Part shown: piece after piece, positions 23,264-33,187 of the stretch
How the letters are laid out: each line of letters begins with the position of its first letter
Position numbering within the stretch: position 1 is the first letter of the stretch
Assembly: GCF_000282375.1 (NCBI RefSeq)
Contig: NZ_AKJK01000141.1
Location: 1-41,152 of the forward strand
DNA: 41,152 nt
Reading direction: 5' to 3'
Origin: Pseudomonas sp. GM50
Lineage (GTDB): Bacteria > Pseudomonadota > Gammaproteobacteria > Pseudomonadales > Pseudomonadaceae
Notes under the pieces: generated by a model
Told to the model about the DNA's origin: nothing
What the model saw: the letters and a program-made list of their open reading frames with translations, nothing else
Database searches by the model: none
Made by a program: the position numbers and the translations under genes

Positions 23264-24679
23264 TTAAATCAATGTCTCAATGCGCAGTGAGTTGGTCGAC
23301 CCCGGCTGCCCGAACGGCACGCCCGCAGTAATCAACAACGTATCGCCGCGTTGAGCCATGCCCTGTGCCTGGGCAATTTCCAACGCCGTCGAGCACACTT
23401 CATCCACCTGGCGTAGCCGATCGTTGACCACCGAGTGCACGCCCCACGCCACCGTCAATCGGCGAGCGGTCTGCAAATTCGGCGTCAGGTTGAGGATCGG
23501 CACCGTCGGCCGTTCCCGCGCCGCCCGCAGGCTCGAAGTGCCGGACTCGCTGTAGTTCACCAGCACCGCCACCGGTAGCACGTTGCTGATGCGGCGGATC
23601 GCGCAACTGATCGCGTCCGACACCGTGGCTTCGGCTTTAGGCCGGCTCACGTCCAGTTGGGCCTGATAGTCCGGGCCGTTTTCCACCTGACGGATGATCT
23701 TGCTCATCATCTGTACGGCTTCCAGTGGGTACTCACCGGACGCGGTTTCCGCCGACAGCATCACCGCGTCCGCGCCTTCGGCCACCGCGTTGGCCACGTC
23801 AGTGACTTCGGCGCGGGTCGGTGCGGGAGAGAAACGCATCGACTCCAGCATCTGCGTTGCTACCACCACTGGTTTGCCGAGTTGGCGGCAAGTGCTGATG
23901 ATGTTTTTCTGAATCTGCGGCACGCTCTCGGCCGGCACTTCCACGCCCAGGTCACCGCGAGCGACCATGATCGCATCGCTCAATTCGGCGATTTCCCGCA
24001 GTTGAGTCACGGCCGATGGCTTCTCGATTTTTGCCATCAAAAACGCCTTTTCACCGATCAGTGCGCGAGCTTCGCGGATGTCTTCCGGGCGTTGCACGAA
24101 CGACAGCGCAACCCAATCCACACCCAGCTCCAGACCGAAGCTCAAGTCGCGACGATCCTTGGCGGTCAACGGGCTCAGGTCGAGCACCGCTTGCGGCACG
24201 TTGACGCCTTTGCGATCCGACAGCTCACCGCCATTGAGCACCGTGGTGTCGATCGCGTCGGCGTACTTGGTCACCACTCGCAGGCGCAGCTTGCCGTCGT
24301 CCAGCAGCAGGTCCATGCCTGGCTCCAGCGCGGCGATGATTTCCGGATGAGGCAGGTTGACCCGGCGCTCATCCCCCGGCGTCGCATCCAGATCCAGGCG
24401 CAAGGCCTGACCGCGATGCAGCTGCACTTTGCCTTGGGCGAATTTGCCGACCCGCAGTTTCGGGCCTTGCAGGTCCATCAGAATCCCCAGCGGGTAATTC
24501 AGCTGACGCTCGACCTCACGAATCCACTGATAGCGCTGTGCGTGGTCGGCGTGATCGCCGTGGCTGAAGTTCAGGCGAAAGATATTGACCCCGGCCTGCA
24601 CCAGCTCACGGATGTCGTCGATTCCGTTGGTGGCCGGGCCAAGGGTGGCGAGGATTTTGACCTTCTTGTCAGGCGTCAT
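23264..24679 (-). CDS. pyk: Pyruvate kinase
   Basis: Pyruvate kinase transfers phosphate from phosphoenolpyruvate to ADP. The 471-aa protein has all main landmarks: FRLNFSHGDHADH, MDLQGPKLRVG, KIEKPSAV (catalytic Lys), MVARGDLGVEVP (metal and substrate site) and VATQMLESM, then the C-terminal allosteric domain. It is the last gene of the glyoxylate operon; its ATG at 24679 overlaps the ttuD end by 11 bp. With TtuD making 2-phosphoglycerate, it completes the route to pyruvate and recovers the ATP. In P. aeruginosa the gene at this locus is named pykF; a second isozyme is expected elsewhere. Confidence 0.96.
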   Translation of the reverse strand: MTPDKKVKILATLGPATNGIDDIRELVQAGVNIFRLNFSHGDHADHAQRYQWIREVERQLNYPLGILMDLQGPKLRVGKFAQGKVQLHRGQALRLDLDATPGDERRVNLPHPEIIAALEPGMDLLLDDGKLRLRVVTKYADAIDTTVLNGGELSDRKGVNVPQAVLDLSPLTAKDRRDLSFGLELGVDWVALSFVQRPEDIREARALIGEKAFLMAKIEKPSAVTQLREIAELSDAIMVARGDLGVEVPAESVPQIQKNIISTCRQLGKPVVVATQMLESMRFSPAPTRAEVTDVANAVAEGADAVMLSAETASGEYPLEAVQMMSKIIRQVENGPDYQAQLDVSRPKAEATVSDAISCAIRRISNVLPVAVLVNYSESGTSSLRAARERPTVPILNLTPNLQTARRLTVAWGVHSVVNDRLRQVDEVCSTALEIAQAQGMAQRGDTLLITAGVPFGQPGSTNSLRIETLI

Positions 24680-25949
24680 GTTTAGTGCTCTCGAGAATCA
24701 GGATGGCGCGGAAGTCGTTGACGTTGGTGCGGGTCGGCTCGGTGACGATCAGCGCATCCAGCGCGGCGAAATAGCCGTAGCCATTGTTGTTGTCCAGTTC
24801 ATCGCTGGCGCTCAGACCGAGGGCGGCAGCGCGGGCGTAACTGCCCGGGGTCATGATGGCGCCGGCGTTGTCTTCGGAGCCGTCGATGCCGTCGGTGTCG
24901 CCGGCCAGCGCGTAGACGCCGGGCAGGCCTTTGAGGCTGTCGGTCAGGCTCAGCAGGAATTCGGCGTTGCGCCCGCCACGGCCATTGCCGCGCACGGTGA
25001 CGGTGGTTTCGCCGCCGGACAGAATCACACACGGCGCCGCCAACGGCTGGCCGTGCTGGACGATCTGCCGGGCAATGCCGGCATGGACTTTCGCCACGTC
25101 CCGGGATTCGCCTTCGAGGTCGCCGAGAATCAACGGACTGAAACCAGCCTGACGGGCTTTCACCGCCGCCGCTTCCAGCGATTGCTGTGGGCGGGCGATC
25201 AACTGGAAATGACTGCGGGCCAGGCTCGGATCGCCGGGTTTGACCGTTTCCGATTCCGGGCTTTGCAGCCAGGTGCGCACCGAGGCCGGAACTTCGATGT
25301 CGTAACGCTTGAGGATCGCCAACGCTTCGGCCGAGGTGCTTGGGTCGGCCACGGTGGGGCCGGACGCGATGACCGTGGCGAGATCGCCCGGTACATCGGA
25401 AATCGCATAGGTATAAACCGTGGCCGGCCAGCAGGCTTTGCCCAGACGACCGCCCTTGATTGCCGAGAGGTGCTTGCGCACGCAATTCATCTCGCCGATG
25501 GTCGCGCCGGATTTGAGCAGGGCTTTGTTGATCGACTGTTTGTCGGCGAGGGTGATGCCGGCGGCGGGCAAGGCGAGGAGGGCAGAGCCACCGCCCGAGA
25601 GCAGGAAGATCACACGGTCGTCTTCAGTCAAGTCGCTGACCAGTTCCAGTACCCGTTTCGCGACAGCCAAACCCGCCGCATCCGGCACCGGGTGCGCGGC
25701 TTCGACCACTTCGATTTTTTCGCACGGTGCGCCGTGGCCGTAACGGGTCACCACTAAACCTGCCACCTCACCCTGCCAGCAGCGCTCGACCACCTGGGCC
25801 ATGGCGGCTGCGGCTTTACCGGCGCCGATGACGATCACCCGACCGCTGCGATCTTTGGGCAAATGAGCTTCGAGGACTTGCTGCGGATGGGCCGCGTCGA
25901 TGGCTGTGGCAAACAGCTCGCGCAGCAATTGTTGCGGATCGACCGACAT
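24669..25949 (-). CDS. ttuD: Glycerate 2-kinase TtuD (MOFRL family; often annotated hydroxypyruvate reductase)
   Basis: TtuD-family proteins phosphorylate D-glycerate to 2-phosphoglycerate; the older name hydroxypyruvate reductase comes from the tartrate operon. The 426-aa protein has the N-terminal GK-II Rossmann-like domain (IVIGAGKAAAAMAQVVE, LLSGGGSALLALP) and the C-terminal MOFRL domain (CVILSGGETTVTV, GRGGRNAEFLLSL, ALAGDTDGIDGSEDNAGA). No NAD-binding GxGxxG dehydrogenase fold is seen. It follows glxR after a REP-filled gap of 201 bp and overlaps pyk. The kinase reaction fits the pathway better than reductase. Confidence 0.93.
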   Translation of the reverse strand: MSVDPQQLLRELFATAIDAAHPQQVLEAHLPKDRSGRVIVIGAGKAAAAMAQVVERCWQGEVAGLVVTRYGHGAPCEKIEVVEAAHPVPDAAGLAVAKRVLELVSDLTEDDRVIFLLSGGGSALLALPAAGITLADKQSINKALLKSGATIGEMNCVRKHLSAIKGGRLGKACWPATVYTYAISDVPGDLATVIASGPTVADPSTSAEALAILKRYDIEVPASVRTWLQSPESETVKPGDPSLARSHFQLIARPQQSLEAAAVKARQAGFSPLILGDLEGESRDVAKVHAGIARQIVQHGQPLAAPCVILSGGETTVTVRGNGRGGRNAEFLLSLTDSLKGLPGVYALAGDTDGIDGSEDNAGAIMTPGSYARAAALGLSASDELDNNNGYGYFAALDALIVTEPTRTNVNDFRAILILESTKHDA

Positions 25950-25993
25950 GGCGGGCTCCCGGAATTCTTGTTATTGGAGGGCGACTCGGTTCC

Positions 25994-26135
25994 CTGTAGG
26001 AGCGAATCTGTGGCGAGGGGGCTTGCCCCCGTTGGGTTGCGAAGCAGCCCCAAAATCTCTGATGCACCAAAGATCTTGTGAGTGCTGCGCACTCAAACGG
26101 GGGCAAGCCCCCTCGCCACAGCCTCGCTCCTACAG
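25994..26135. repeat. Nested REPINs: class V unit (26009-26120) inside a broken class I unit
   Basis: The outer ends CTGTAGGAGCGA (25994-26005) and CCTCGCTCCTACAG (26122-26135) are the two outer halves of a class I doublet. Its middle is replaced by a complete class V doublet with arms TGTGGCGAGGGGGCTTGCCC and its complement. The element fills the ttuD-glxR gap. Confidence 0.88.
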
Positions 26136-26150
26136 GGGCGGGTGATGGCT

Positions 26151-27041
26151 TTACTTATCGCGAATCGAGAAATTCGCCATGTGTTCCAGGCCTTTGATCA
26201 GCGCCGAGTGGTCCCAGTTGCTGCCACCGATGGCCGCGCAGGTGCTGAACACTTGCTGGGTATTGGCGGTGTTGGGCAGGTTGATGTTCAGCTCCTTGGC
26301 ACCTTGCAGGGCCAGATTGAGGTCCTTCTGGTGCAGGCTGATGCGGAAGCCTGGGTCGAAGGTGCCCTTGATCATGCGTTCGCCGTGAACTTCAAGGATC
26401 TTCGACGACGCGAAACCGCCCATCAGCGCTTCACGCACCTTGGCTGGATCGGCACCGTTTTTCGAGGCGAACAGCAAGGCTTCGGCGACGGCCTGGATGT
26501 TCAGCGCAACGATGATCTGGTTCGCCACTTTCGCGGTTTGACCGTCGCCATTACCGCCCACCAAGGTGATGTTCTTGCCCATGGCCTGGAACAGCGGCAG
26601 GGCGCGTTCGAAGGCATCGGCATCGCCGCCGACCATGATGCTCAGGGTCGCAGCCTTGGCGCCGACTTCGCCGCCGGAAACCGGGGCGTCGAGGTACTGC
26701 GCGCCTTTCTCGTTGATTTTAGCTGCGAAGGCTTTAGTGGCAGTCGGCGAGATCGAGCTCATGTCGATCACGACTTTGCCCTTGCTCACGCCTGCCGCAA
26801 CGCCATCGGCGCGGAACAGCACGTCATCGACCTGCGGGGTATCCGGGACCATGACGATGATGAACTCGGCTTCCTGGGCCACTTCTTTCGGGTTAGCCAG
26901 CGCGACGGCGCCAGCGGCGATCAGGTCGGCAGGTGCTGGGTCGTGGTGTGCCGACAGGAACAGGCTGTGACCGGCTTTCTGCAGGTTCAACGCCATTGGG
27001 TGGCCCATGATGCCGGTGCCGATAAATCCGATTTTAGCCAT
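26151..27041 (-). CDS. glxR: Tartronate semialdehyde reductase (2-hydroxy-3-oxopropionate reductase)
   Basis: GlxR reduces tartronate semialdehyde to D-glycerate with NAD(P)H. The 296-aa beta-hydroxyacid dehydrogenase has the Rossmann start KIGFIGTGIMGHPMALNL, the substrate-binding block LDAPVSGGEVGAKAATL and the catalytic Lys171 in GQTAKVANQI. ATG 27041 follows AAGAGGA on the minus strand. It is the third gene of the gcl operon; both junctions of this gene contain REP doublets. Confidence 0.95.
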   Translation of the reverse strand: MAKIGFIGTGIMGHPMALNLQKAGHSLFLSAHHDPAPADLIAAGAVALANPKEVAQEAEFIIVMVPDTPQVDDVLFRADGVAAGVSKGKVVIDMSSISPTATKAFAAKINEKGAQYLDAPVSGGEVGAKAATLSIMVGGDADAFERALPLFQAMGKNITLVGGNGDGQTAKVANQIIVALNIQAVAEALLFASKNGADPAKVREALMGGFASSKILEVHGERMIKGTFDPGFRISLHQKDLNLALQGAKELNINLPNTANTQQVFSTCAAIGGSNWDHSALIKGLEHMANFSIRDK

Positions 27042-27102
27042 GAGAAAATCCTCTTGTTTTTATTGCTCTGTTCGCAAAATTCGTGGGATGGCAGCGAGGA
27101 CG

Positions 27103-27171
27103 CCTTCGCGGGCAAGCCTCGCTCCTACAGACAACCCTGGCCCCCCCTTAGGAGCGAGGCTTGCCCGCGAA
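27103..27171. repeat. REPIN, class I, between hyi and glxR
   Basis: The inverted CTTCGCGGGCAAGCCTCGCT and GCGAGGCTTGCCCGCGAAG copies are separated by an 18-bp spacer with a C-run. It lies within the gcl operon and ends 21 bp after the hyi stop. Confidence 0.9.
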
Positions 27172-27192
27172 GAACGATGACGCGGTGTCAGA

Positions 27193-27975
27193 TCAAATTG
27201 CGTTATGGGTTTTCAACCAGCCCAAGCCCGCCTCGGTGGTGGTCAGCGGCTTGTATTCACAGCCAACCCAACCCTGATAACCGATGCGGTCCAGGTGTTC
27301 GAACAGGAAGCGGTAGTTGATTTCACCGGTGCCCGGTTCGTTGCGCCCTGGGTTGTCGGCCAACTGGATGTGGTTGATCTCGCCCAGGTGCGCAGCCATG
27401 GTCCGGGCCAGGTCGCCCTCCATGATTTGCATGTGATAGATGTCGTATTGCAGGAACAGATTGGCGCTGCCGACTTGTTCGCGAATCGACAGGGCTTGCG
27501 CCGTGTTGTTCAGGTAGAAGCCTGGGATGTCACGGGTGTTGATCGCTTCCATCACCAGTTTGATGCCCACCGCTTGCAGCTTGTCGGCCGCGTACTTGAG
27601 GTTGGCGACAAAGGTCTTTTCCACGGTGGCATCGTCGACACCTTGTGGACGAATACCGGCCAGGCAATTGATCTGGGTATTGCCCAGCACTTTGGCGTAA
27701 GCGATAGCCAGATCGACACCGGCGCGGAATTCTTCGACCCGATCCGGCAAGCACGCAATACCGCGCTCGCCCTTGGCCCAGTCACCGGCCGGCAGGTTGA
27801 ACAGCACCTGGGTCAAGCCGTTGGCATCGAGCTTGGCCTTGATTTCGGCGGAGCTGAAATCGTAGGGGAACAGGTATTCGACACCACTGAAGCCGGCCTT
27901 GGCGGCAGCATCGAAACGGGCAAGAAAATCCTGCTCGGTGAACAGCATGGACAGGTTGGCTGCGAAACGCGGCAT
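27193..27975 (-). CDS. hyi: Hydroxypyruvate isomerase
   Basis: Hyi interconverts hydroxypyruvate and tartronate semialdehyde. The 260-aa TIM-barrel protein belongs to the AP-endonuclease-2/xylose-isomerase-like superfamily. Family blocks include AANLSMLFTEQDFLARFDAA, GVEYLFPYDFSSAEIKA, LVMEAINTRDIPGFYLN (metal-ligand Glu), LQYDIYHMQIMEGD and NPGRNEPGTGEINY (second Glu). It is second in the operon, after gcl, with a class III REP doublet in between; AGGAGACCACC precedes ATG 27975. Confidence 0.95.
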   Translation of the reverse strand: MPRFAANLSMLFTEQDFLARFDAAAKAGFSGVEYLFPYDFSSAEIKAKLDANGLTQVLFNLPAGDWAKGERGIACLPDRVEEFRAGVDLAIAYAKVLGNTQINCLAGIRPQGVDDATVEKTFVANLKYAADKLQAVGIKLVMEAINTRDIPGFYLNNTAQALSIREQVGSANLFLQYDIYHMQIMEGDLARTMAAHLGEINHIQLADNPGRNEPGTGEINYRFLFEHLDRIGYQGWVGCEYKPLTTTEAGLGWLKTHNAI

Positions 27976-28001
27976 GGTGGTCTCCTAAGTGTGTTAGGCC
28001 C

Positions 28002-28094
28002 CTTGTGGGAGCGAGCCTGCTCGCGATTGCGGTGTGCTAGACAACATAGATATTGAATGTGCCGGCCTCATCGCGAGCAGGCTCGCTCCCACAG
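28002..28094. repeat. REPIN, class III, between gcl and hyi
   Basis: The arms TTGTGGGAGCGAGCCTGCTC and its complement (ending GCTCGCTCCCACAG) flank a spacer of about 42 bp. It sits within the gcl operon, 16 bp after the gcl stop. Confidence 0.9.
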
Positions 28095-28110
28095 TGGGAA
28101 CGATCAGCAG

Positions 28111-29886
<1,776 letters not shown>

Positions 29887-29912
29887 GGTTTTGTGCCTCT
29901 TACGTTTTGTAA

Positions 29913-29922
29913 TTGTATACAA
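29913..29922. promoter_or_regulatory. TTGTATACAA operator proximal to gcl
   Basis: This perfect 10-bp palindrome lies 27 bp before the gcl ATG. On the minus strand it overlaps TATACA/TACAAT, which resembles a -10 box, so a bound protein would block gcl transcription. The T-T-G-T-A/T-A-C-A-A form is typical of GntR-family (FadR subgroup) operators. P. putida controls its gcl operon with the repressor GclR, which I recall as GntR-type. No such regulator is encoded in this window. Confidence 0.6.
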
Positions 29923-30050
29923 GTGGCTTTGCGCAGAGTGTATTCACGGCGGACGGCGCAGGTCAATCCATTTTCTCAAGCAGCTGTTTCATTCGTCGGA
30001 AGCCCAAAGAACTGTGGCTTTTCGTCGCATGTGGCGCTTTTCGAGAATTA

Positions 30051-30060
30051 TTGTATACAA
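30051..30060. promoter_or_regulatory. TTGTATACAA operator proximal to the GlcG-like gene
   Basis: This second identical palindrome is 138 bp from the first and about 92 bp before the divergent gene. It is embedded between GAATTATT (30045-30052) and AATAATTC (30064-30071), a wider inverted repeat. The paired sites suggest one regulator for both directions, possibly with looping (inference). Confidence 0.6.
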
Positions 30061-30152
30061 AAAAATAATTCATTGTGTTCTATTTGTTGCATCGGATTGC
30101 GCAACAGAAAGCAATCCAACGGCTTTCCCAATAACAAAATGAGGACGGCACC

Positions 30153-30593
30153 ATGAGCGCTTTAACCTTGAACATCGCAGTCAACCTGGCCAACCAGGCC
30201 ATCTCCGCAGGCCGCGCAATCTCTGCCGCGCCCTTGACCGTTGCCGTGCTGGACGCCGGCGGGCACTTGATAACGCTGCAACGCGAAGACGGCGCCAGCC
30301 TGCTGCGCCCGCAGATCGCCATCGGTAAAGCCTGGGGCGCCATCGCCCTGGGCAAGGGCTCACGCCTGCTGGCCCAAGACGCCCAACAACGCCCGGCCTT
30401 CTTCGCCGCGCTGAATAGCCTGGGGCAGGGCAGCGTCGTCCCGGTACCGGGCGGCGTGTTGATTCGGGATCAGGATGGGAGTGTGTTGGGGGCGGTGGGG
30501 ATCAGCGGTGATTTGTCTGATGTGGATGAGCAGTGCGCGATCAGGGCGATCGAGACGCAGGGGTTGAGGGCGGATGCGGGGGTGACGGCTTGA
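30153..30593 (+). CDS. GlcG/HbpS-family (DUF336) protein
   Basis: The 146-aa protein belongs to the heme-binding/degrading GlcG-HbpS family. Landmarks are ALTLNIAVNLANQAISAGRA, PLTVAVLDAGGHLITLQRED, GASLLRPQIAIGKAWGAIAL, VVPVPGGVLIRDQDGSVLGA and AVGISGDLSDVDEQCAIRAI. No signal peptide is seen, so it is probably cytoplasmic. Members often lie beside glycolate or glyoxylate genes, but their biochemical role there is not settled. ATG 30153 follows GAGGA. It is divergent from gcl and shares its operator region, which supports co-regulation. The 3' fifth uses unusually G-rich codons. Confidence 0.87.
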   Translation: MSALTLNIAVNLANQAISAGRAISAAPLTVAVLDAGGHLITLQREDGASLLRPQIAIGKAWGAIALGKGSRLLAQDAQQRPAFFAALNSLGQGSVVPVPGGVLIRDQDGSVLGAVGISGDLSDVDEQCAIRAIETQGLRADAGVTA

Positions 30594-30613
30594 TTATTGG
30601 GTAACTGATCTAC

Positions 30614-30714
30614 CGCCTTCGCGAGCAAGCCCGCTCCCACACGGAATCGTCGGTGGACACAAATTGTGTGAACACCGCAGATCAACGGTGGGAGCGGGCT
30701 TGCTCGCGAAGGCG
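30614..30714. repeat. REPIN, class II, left flank of the RAYT gene
   Basis: The arms CGCCTTCGCGAGCAAGCCCG and its complement (ending CTTGCTCGCGAAGGCG) enclose a 45-bp spacer with GTGGACACAAATTGTGTGAA. The spacer is homologous, in inverted orientation, to the one at 31286-31382. Confidence 0.93.
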
Positions 30715-30807
30715 ATGTTCCAGACACATCCGGCTAAAAGTCTACCCTGCTATCCGGTATTCGCTGATCTAGCCTTTTCATGATTTCATCCATGAAGGGG
30801 CAAAGGA

Positions 30808-31266
30808 ATGCCTGAACTGTCAGCATCACATCGCCTGCGCATTGGTCGCTATGCAGAGCAAAACCGCATCTATCTACTGACGGCCAATACCCTTGGGCGG
30901 GAGCCTGTTTTCAAGGATTACACCTTGGGCAGGATGGTCGTACATCAATTCAAGCAAGCACAGAGCGAGGGTTTTGCCGATTCATTGGCCTGGGTTGTCA
31001 TGCCCGATCATTTTCATTGGCTTGTTCAATTGCAAAAGGGATCGCTGGGGCAGTTGATGTGTCAGGCGAAATCCTTGAGCACTCGATCAATCAATTTGGC
31101 GACTGGACGGACAGGCAGTCTTTGGCAGCAGAGTTTTCATGATCATGCACTGCGGCAAGAGGAGAGTTTGGTGAGAGTGGCACGGTATGTCGTTGCCAAC
31201 CCATTGCGGGCGGGACTGGTTGAGAAGTTGGGTGACTATCCGTTGTGGGATGCCATTTGGGTTTGA
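30808..31266 (+). CDS. REP-associated tyrosine transposase (RAYT, Y1/HUH family)
   Basis: RAYTs are single-stranded-DNA nucleases related to IS200/IS605 TnpA that are held responsible for spreading REP elements. The 152-aa protein has the HUH motif MPDHFHWLV (His68, His70), the block GSLWQQSFHDHALR and the single catalytic tyrosine Tyr127 in VARYVVANPLRAGLV. It appears intact, with no frameshift. AAAGGA precedes ATG 30808. Homologous class II REP doublets flank it on both sides, which marks class II as its likely cognate substrate. Specific cleavage of these REPs is inferred. Confidence 0.93.
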   Translation: MPELSASHRLRIGRYAEQNRIYLLTANTLGREPVFKDYTLGRMVVHQFKQAQSEGFADSLAWVVMPDHFHWLVQLQKGSLGQLMCQAKSLSTRSINLATGRTGSLWQQSFHDHALRQEESLVRVARYVVANPLRAGLVEKLGDYPLWDAIWV

Positions 31267-31285
31267 TAGGGAACCGAGTTGCCCC

Positions 31286-31382
31286 ATTCGCGAGCAAGCC
31301 CGCTCCCACAGTTGATCTCGGTTGTTCACAGATTTTGTGTACGCAGTAGATCCAATGTGGGAGCGGGCTTGCTCGCGAAGGC
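31286..31382. repeat. REPIN, class II, right flank of the RAYT gene
   Basis: The arms TTCGCGAGCAAGCCCGCTCC and its complement flank a spacer containing GTTCACAGATTTTGTGTAC. The reverse complement of the left-flank spacer aligns with it (GTTGATCT, CGGT, GTTCACA, TTTGTGT in order). The unit lies between the convergent ends of RAYT and the TetR gene. Confidence 0.92.
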
Positions 31383-31393
31383 CGCGCCACGGT

Positions 31394-32002
31394 CTACCGA
31401 TCCAGCTCACACCCCTTGAGCACCAACCGGATAATCGTCTGCGCCGCCGCCTCATAGTCGGCCTCATCCAGCTTGGCTTTACCGGTAACCGCAGAGATCT
31501 GCCAGTCAAAGTCGGCATAGGTCTGGGTCGCGGCCCAGATGCTGAACATCAAGTGGTTGGGGTCGATCGGGGCGATCTGGCCGCGGTCGATCCAGGTCTG
31601 GATGCAGTCGATGTTGTGCCTGGCCTGGCCGTTGAGCTGCTCGACCAGGTCAGGGCTCAGGTGCGGGGCGCCGTGCATGATTTCGCTGGCGAACACTTTG
31701 GAGGCGAAGGGCAGGTCACGGGAGATGCGGATTTTCGAGCGAATGTAGCCGCTCAGCACTTCGCCGGGCACGCCATCGGCGTTGAACGGCGTCGAGGCCT
31801 GCAGGATCGGCACGATGATACTTTCCAGGACCTCGCGGTAGAGGTTTTCCTTGGATTTGAAGTAGTAGTAGACGTTAGGCTTGGGCAGCCCGGCCTTGGC
31901 CGCGATGTCACTGGTTTTGGTCGCAGCGAAGCCCTTGTCGGCAAATTCTTCACTGGCGGCACGCAGGATCAGTTGTTTGTTGCGCTCGCGGATGGTGCTC
32001 AT
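31394..32002 (-). CDS. TetR-family regulator, RutR/YcdC-like
   Basis: The 202-aa regulator has an N-terminal TetR helix-turn-helix (ILRAASEEFADKGFAATKTS, DIAAKAGLPKPNVYYYFKSK) and a C-terminal domain that resembles RutR of E. coli: FASEIMHGAPHLSPDLVEQL and APIDPNHLMFSIWAATQTYADF match its ligand-domain blocks. RutR senses uracil/thymine and controls pyrimidine and purine breakdown genes. A nucleobase ligand is therefore plausible, but not shown. ATG 32002 was chosen because the product begins MSTIRERNKQ, the usual N-terminus; 13 codons upstream is a weaker in-frame ATG. It is divergent from the DUF808 gene. Confidence 0.88.
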   Translation of the reverse strand: MSTIRERNKQLILRAASEEFADKGFAATKTSDIAAKAGLPKPNVYYYFKSKENLYREVLESIIVPILQASTPFNADGVPGEVLSGYIRSKIRISRDLPFASKVFASEIMHGAPHLSPDLVEQLNGQARHNIDCIQTWIDRGQIAPIDPNHLMFSIWAATQTYADFDWQISAVTGKAKLDEADYEAAAQTIIRLVLKGCELDR

Positions 32003-32136
32003 AAACCAAGGAGTTCCTTGCCTGTTCTGGCGGTTGCGCATGGTAGCACCGGCCTCGCGCGGCGCTCAAGAATGCCCCGTGTAGCCTCGGGTCGCGCTAT
32101 GCTGCGCACCATTCATTCAAGAAGGAAACCTGATTC

Positions 32137-33051
32137 ATGGCAGGAAGCAGTTTGCTGGTGCTGATCGACGACATCGCCACCGTACTGGACGATGTGGCGT
32201 TGATGACCAAAATGGCCGCGAAGAAGACCGCCGGTGTGCTTGGCGACGATCTGGCGCTCAACGCCCAGCAGGTTTCCGGCGTGCGTGCCGAGCGGGAAAT
32301 CCCGGTGGTGTGGGCGGTGGCCAAGGGTTCGTTCCTCAACAAATTGATCCTGGTGCCATCGGCGTTGGCCATCAGTGCGTTCATTCCGTGGCTGGTCACG
32401 CCGTTGTTGATGGTCGGTGGCGCTTACCTGTGCTTCGAAGGTTTCGAGAAACTCGCCCACAAATTCCTGCACAGCAAAGCTGAAGATCAGGCCGAACACG
32501 CAGAACTGGTCGAGGCCGTGGCCAACCCGGCGGTCGATCTGGTGGCGTTCGAGAAGGACAAGATCAAAGGGGCGATCCGTACCGACTTCATCCTCTCGGC
32601 GGAAATCATCGCCATCACCTTGGGCACCGTGGCTGCCGCTTCGCTGACCCAGCAAGTGATCGTGCTCTCGGGCATCGCCATCGTCATGACCATCGGCGTC
32701 TACGGCCTGGTGGCCGGCATCGTCAAACTCGATGACCTCGGTCTATGGTTGACCCAGAAGCCCGGGCAAATGGCCAAAAGCATCGGCGGCGGGATTCTGC
32801 GTGCAGCGCCGTACATGATGAAAAGCCTGTCGGTGATCGGCACCGCAGCGATGTTTTTGGTCGGCGGCGGGATTCTGACCCACGGCGTGCCGGTGGTTCA
32901 TCACTGGATCGAGAGTGTCAGCGCAGGTGCTGGTGGGGCCGGGTTTATCGTGCCGACGTTGCTGAATGCGGTGGCCGGGATTATTGCCGGTGCGGCGGTG
33001 TTGGTGGGAGTGATGGCGGTGAGCAAGACCTGGAAAGCAGTCAAAGGTTGA
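32137..33051 (+). CDS. DUF808 (YedI-type) inner-membrane protein
   Basis: The 304-aa protein matches DUF808: MAGSSLLVLIDDIATVLDDV, then ALMTKMAAKKTAGVLGDDLA, GAYLCFEGFEKLAHK and the EKDKIKGAIRTDFILSAEII segment are family hallmarks. About seven membrane helices are predicted between residues 65 and 300. Its function is unknown in any organism to my knowledge. AGAAGGAAA precedes ATG 32137. It stands alone, divergent from the RutR-like regulator gene. Confidence 0.9.
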   Translation: MAGSSLLVLIDDIATVLDDVALMTKMAAKKTAGVLGDDLALNAQQVSGVRAEREIPVVWAVAKGSFLNKLILVPSALAISAFIPWLVTPLLMVGGAYLCFEGFEKLAHKFLHSKAEDQAEHAELVEAVANPAVDLVAFEKDKIKGAIRTDFILSAEIIAITLGTVAAASLTQQVIVLSGIAIVMTIGVYGLVAGIVKLDDLGLWLTQKPGQMAKSIGGGILRAAPYMMKSLSVIGTAAMFLVGGGILTHGVPVVHHWIESVSAGAGGAGFIVPTLLNAVAGIIAGAAVLVGVMAVSKTWKAVKG

Positions 33052-33070
33052 AGCCTGGCAATACGATCAA

Positions 33071-33161
33071 GTGTGGGAGCGGGCTTGCTCGCGAAGAGGT
33101 AATAACATTCAGCATCAATGTTGACTGTTATACCGCCTTCGCGAGCAAGCCCGCTCCCACA
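33071..33161. repeat. REPIN, class II, between DUF808 and mlaA
   Basis: The arms TGTGGGAGCGGGCTTGCTCG and its complement flank a 37-bp AT-rich spacer that itself contains AATAACATT and AATGTTGACTGTTAT as an imperfect inverted repeat. It sits between convergent gene ends. Confidence 0.92.
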
Positions 33162-33187
33162 TTTGTTTTGTGGTGTTGCCGATGCAA

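Noticed and set aside
24585..25757. A 390-codon plus-strand open frame opposite ttuD
   Set aside because: It is an antisense shadow; the minus-strand glycerate kinase has clear family motifs and an 11-bp overlap with pyk.
24669..25949. Hydroxypyruvate reductase activity for TtuD
   Set aside because: The protein has GK-II and MOFRL domains and no NAD-binding dehydrogenase fold; kinase activity fits the pathway.
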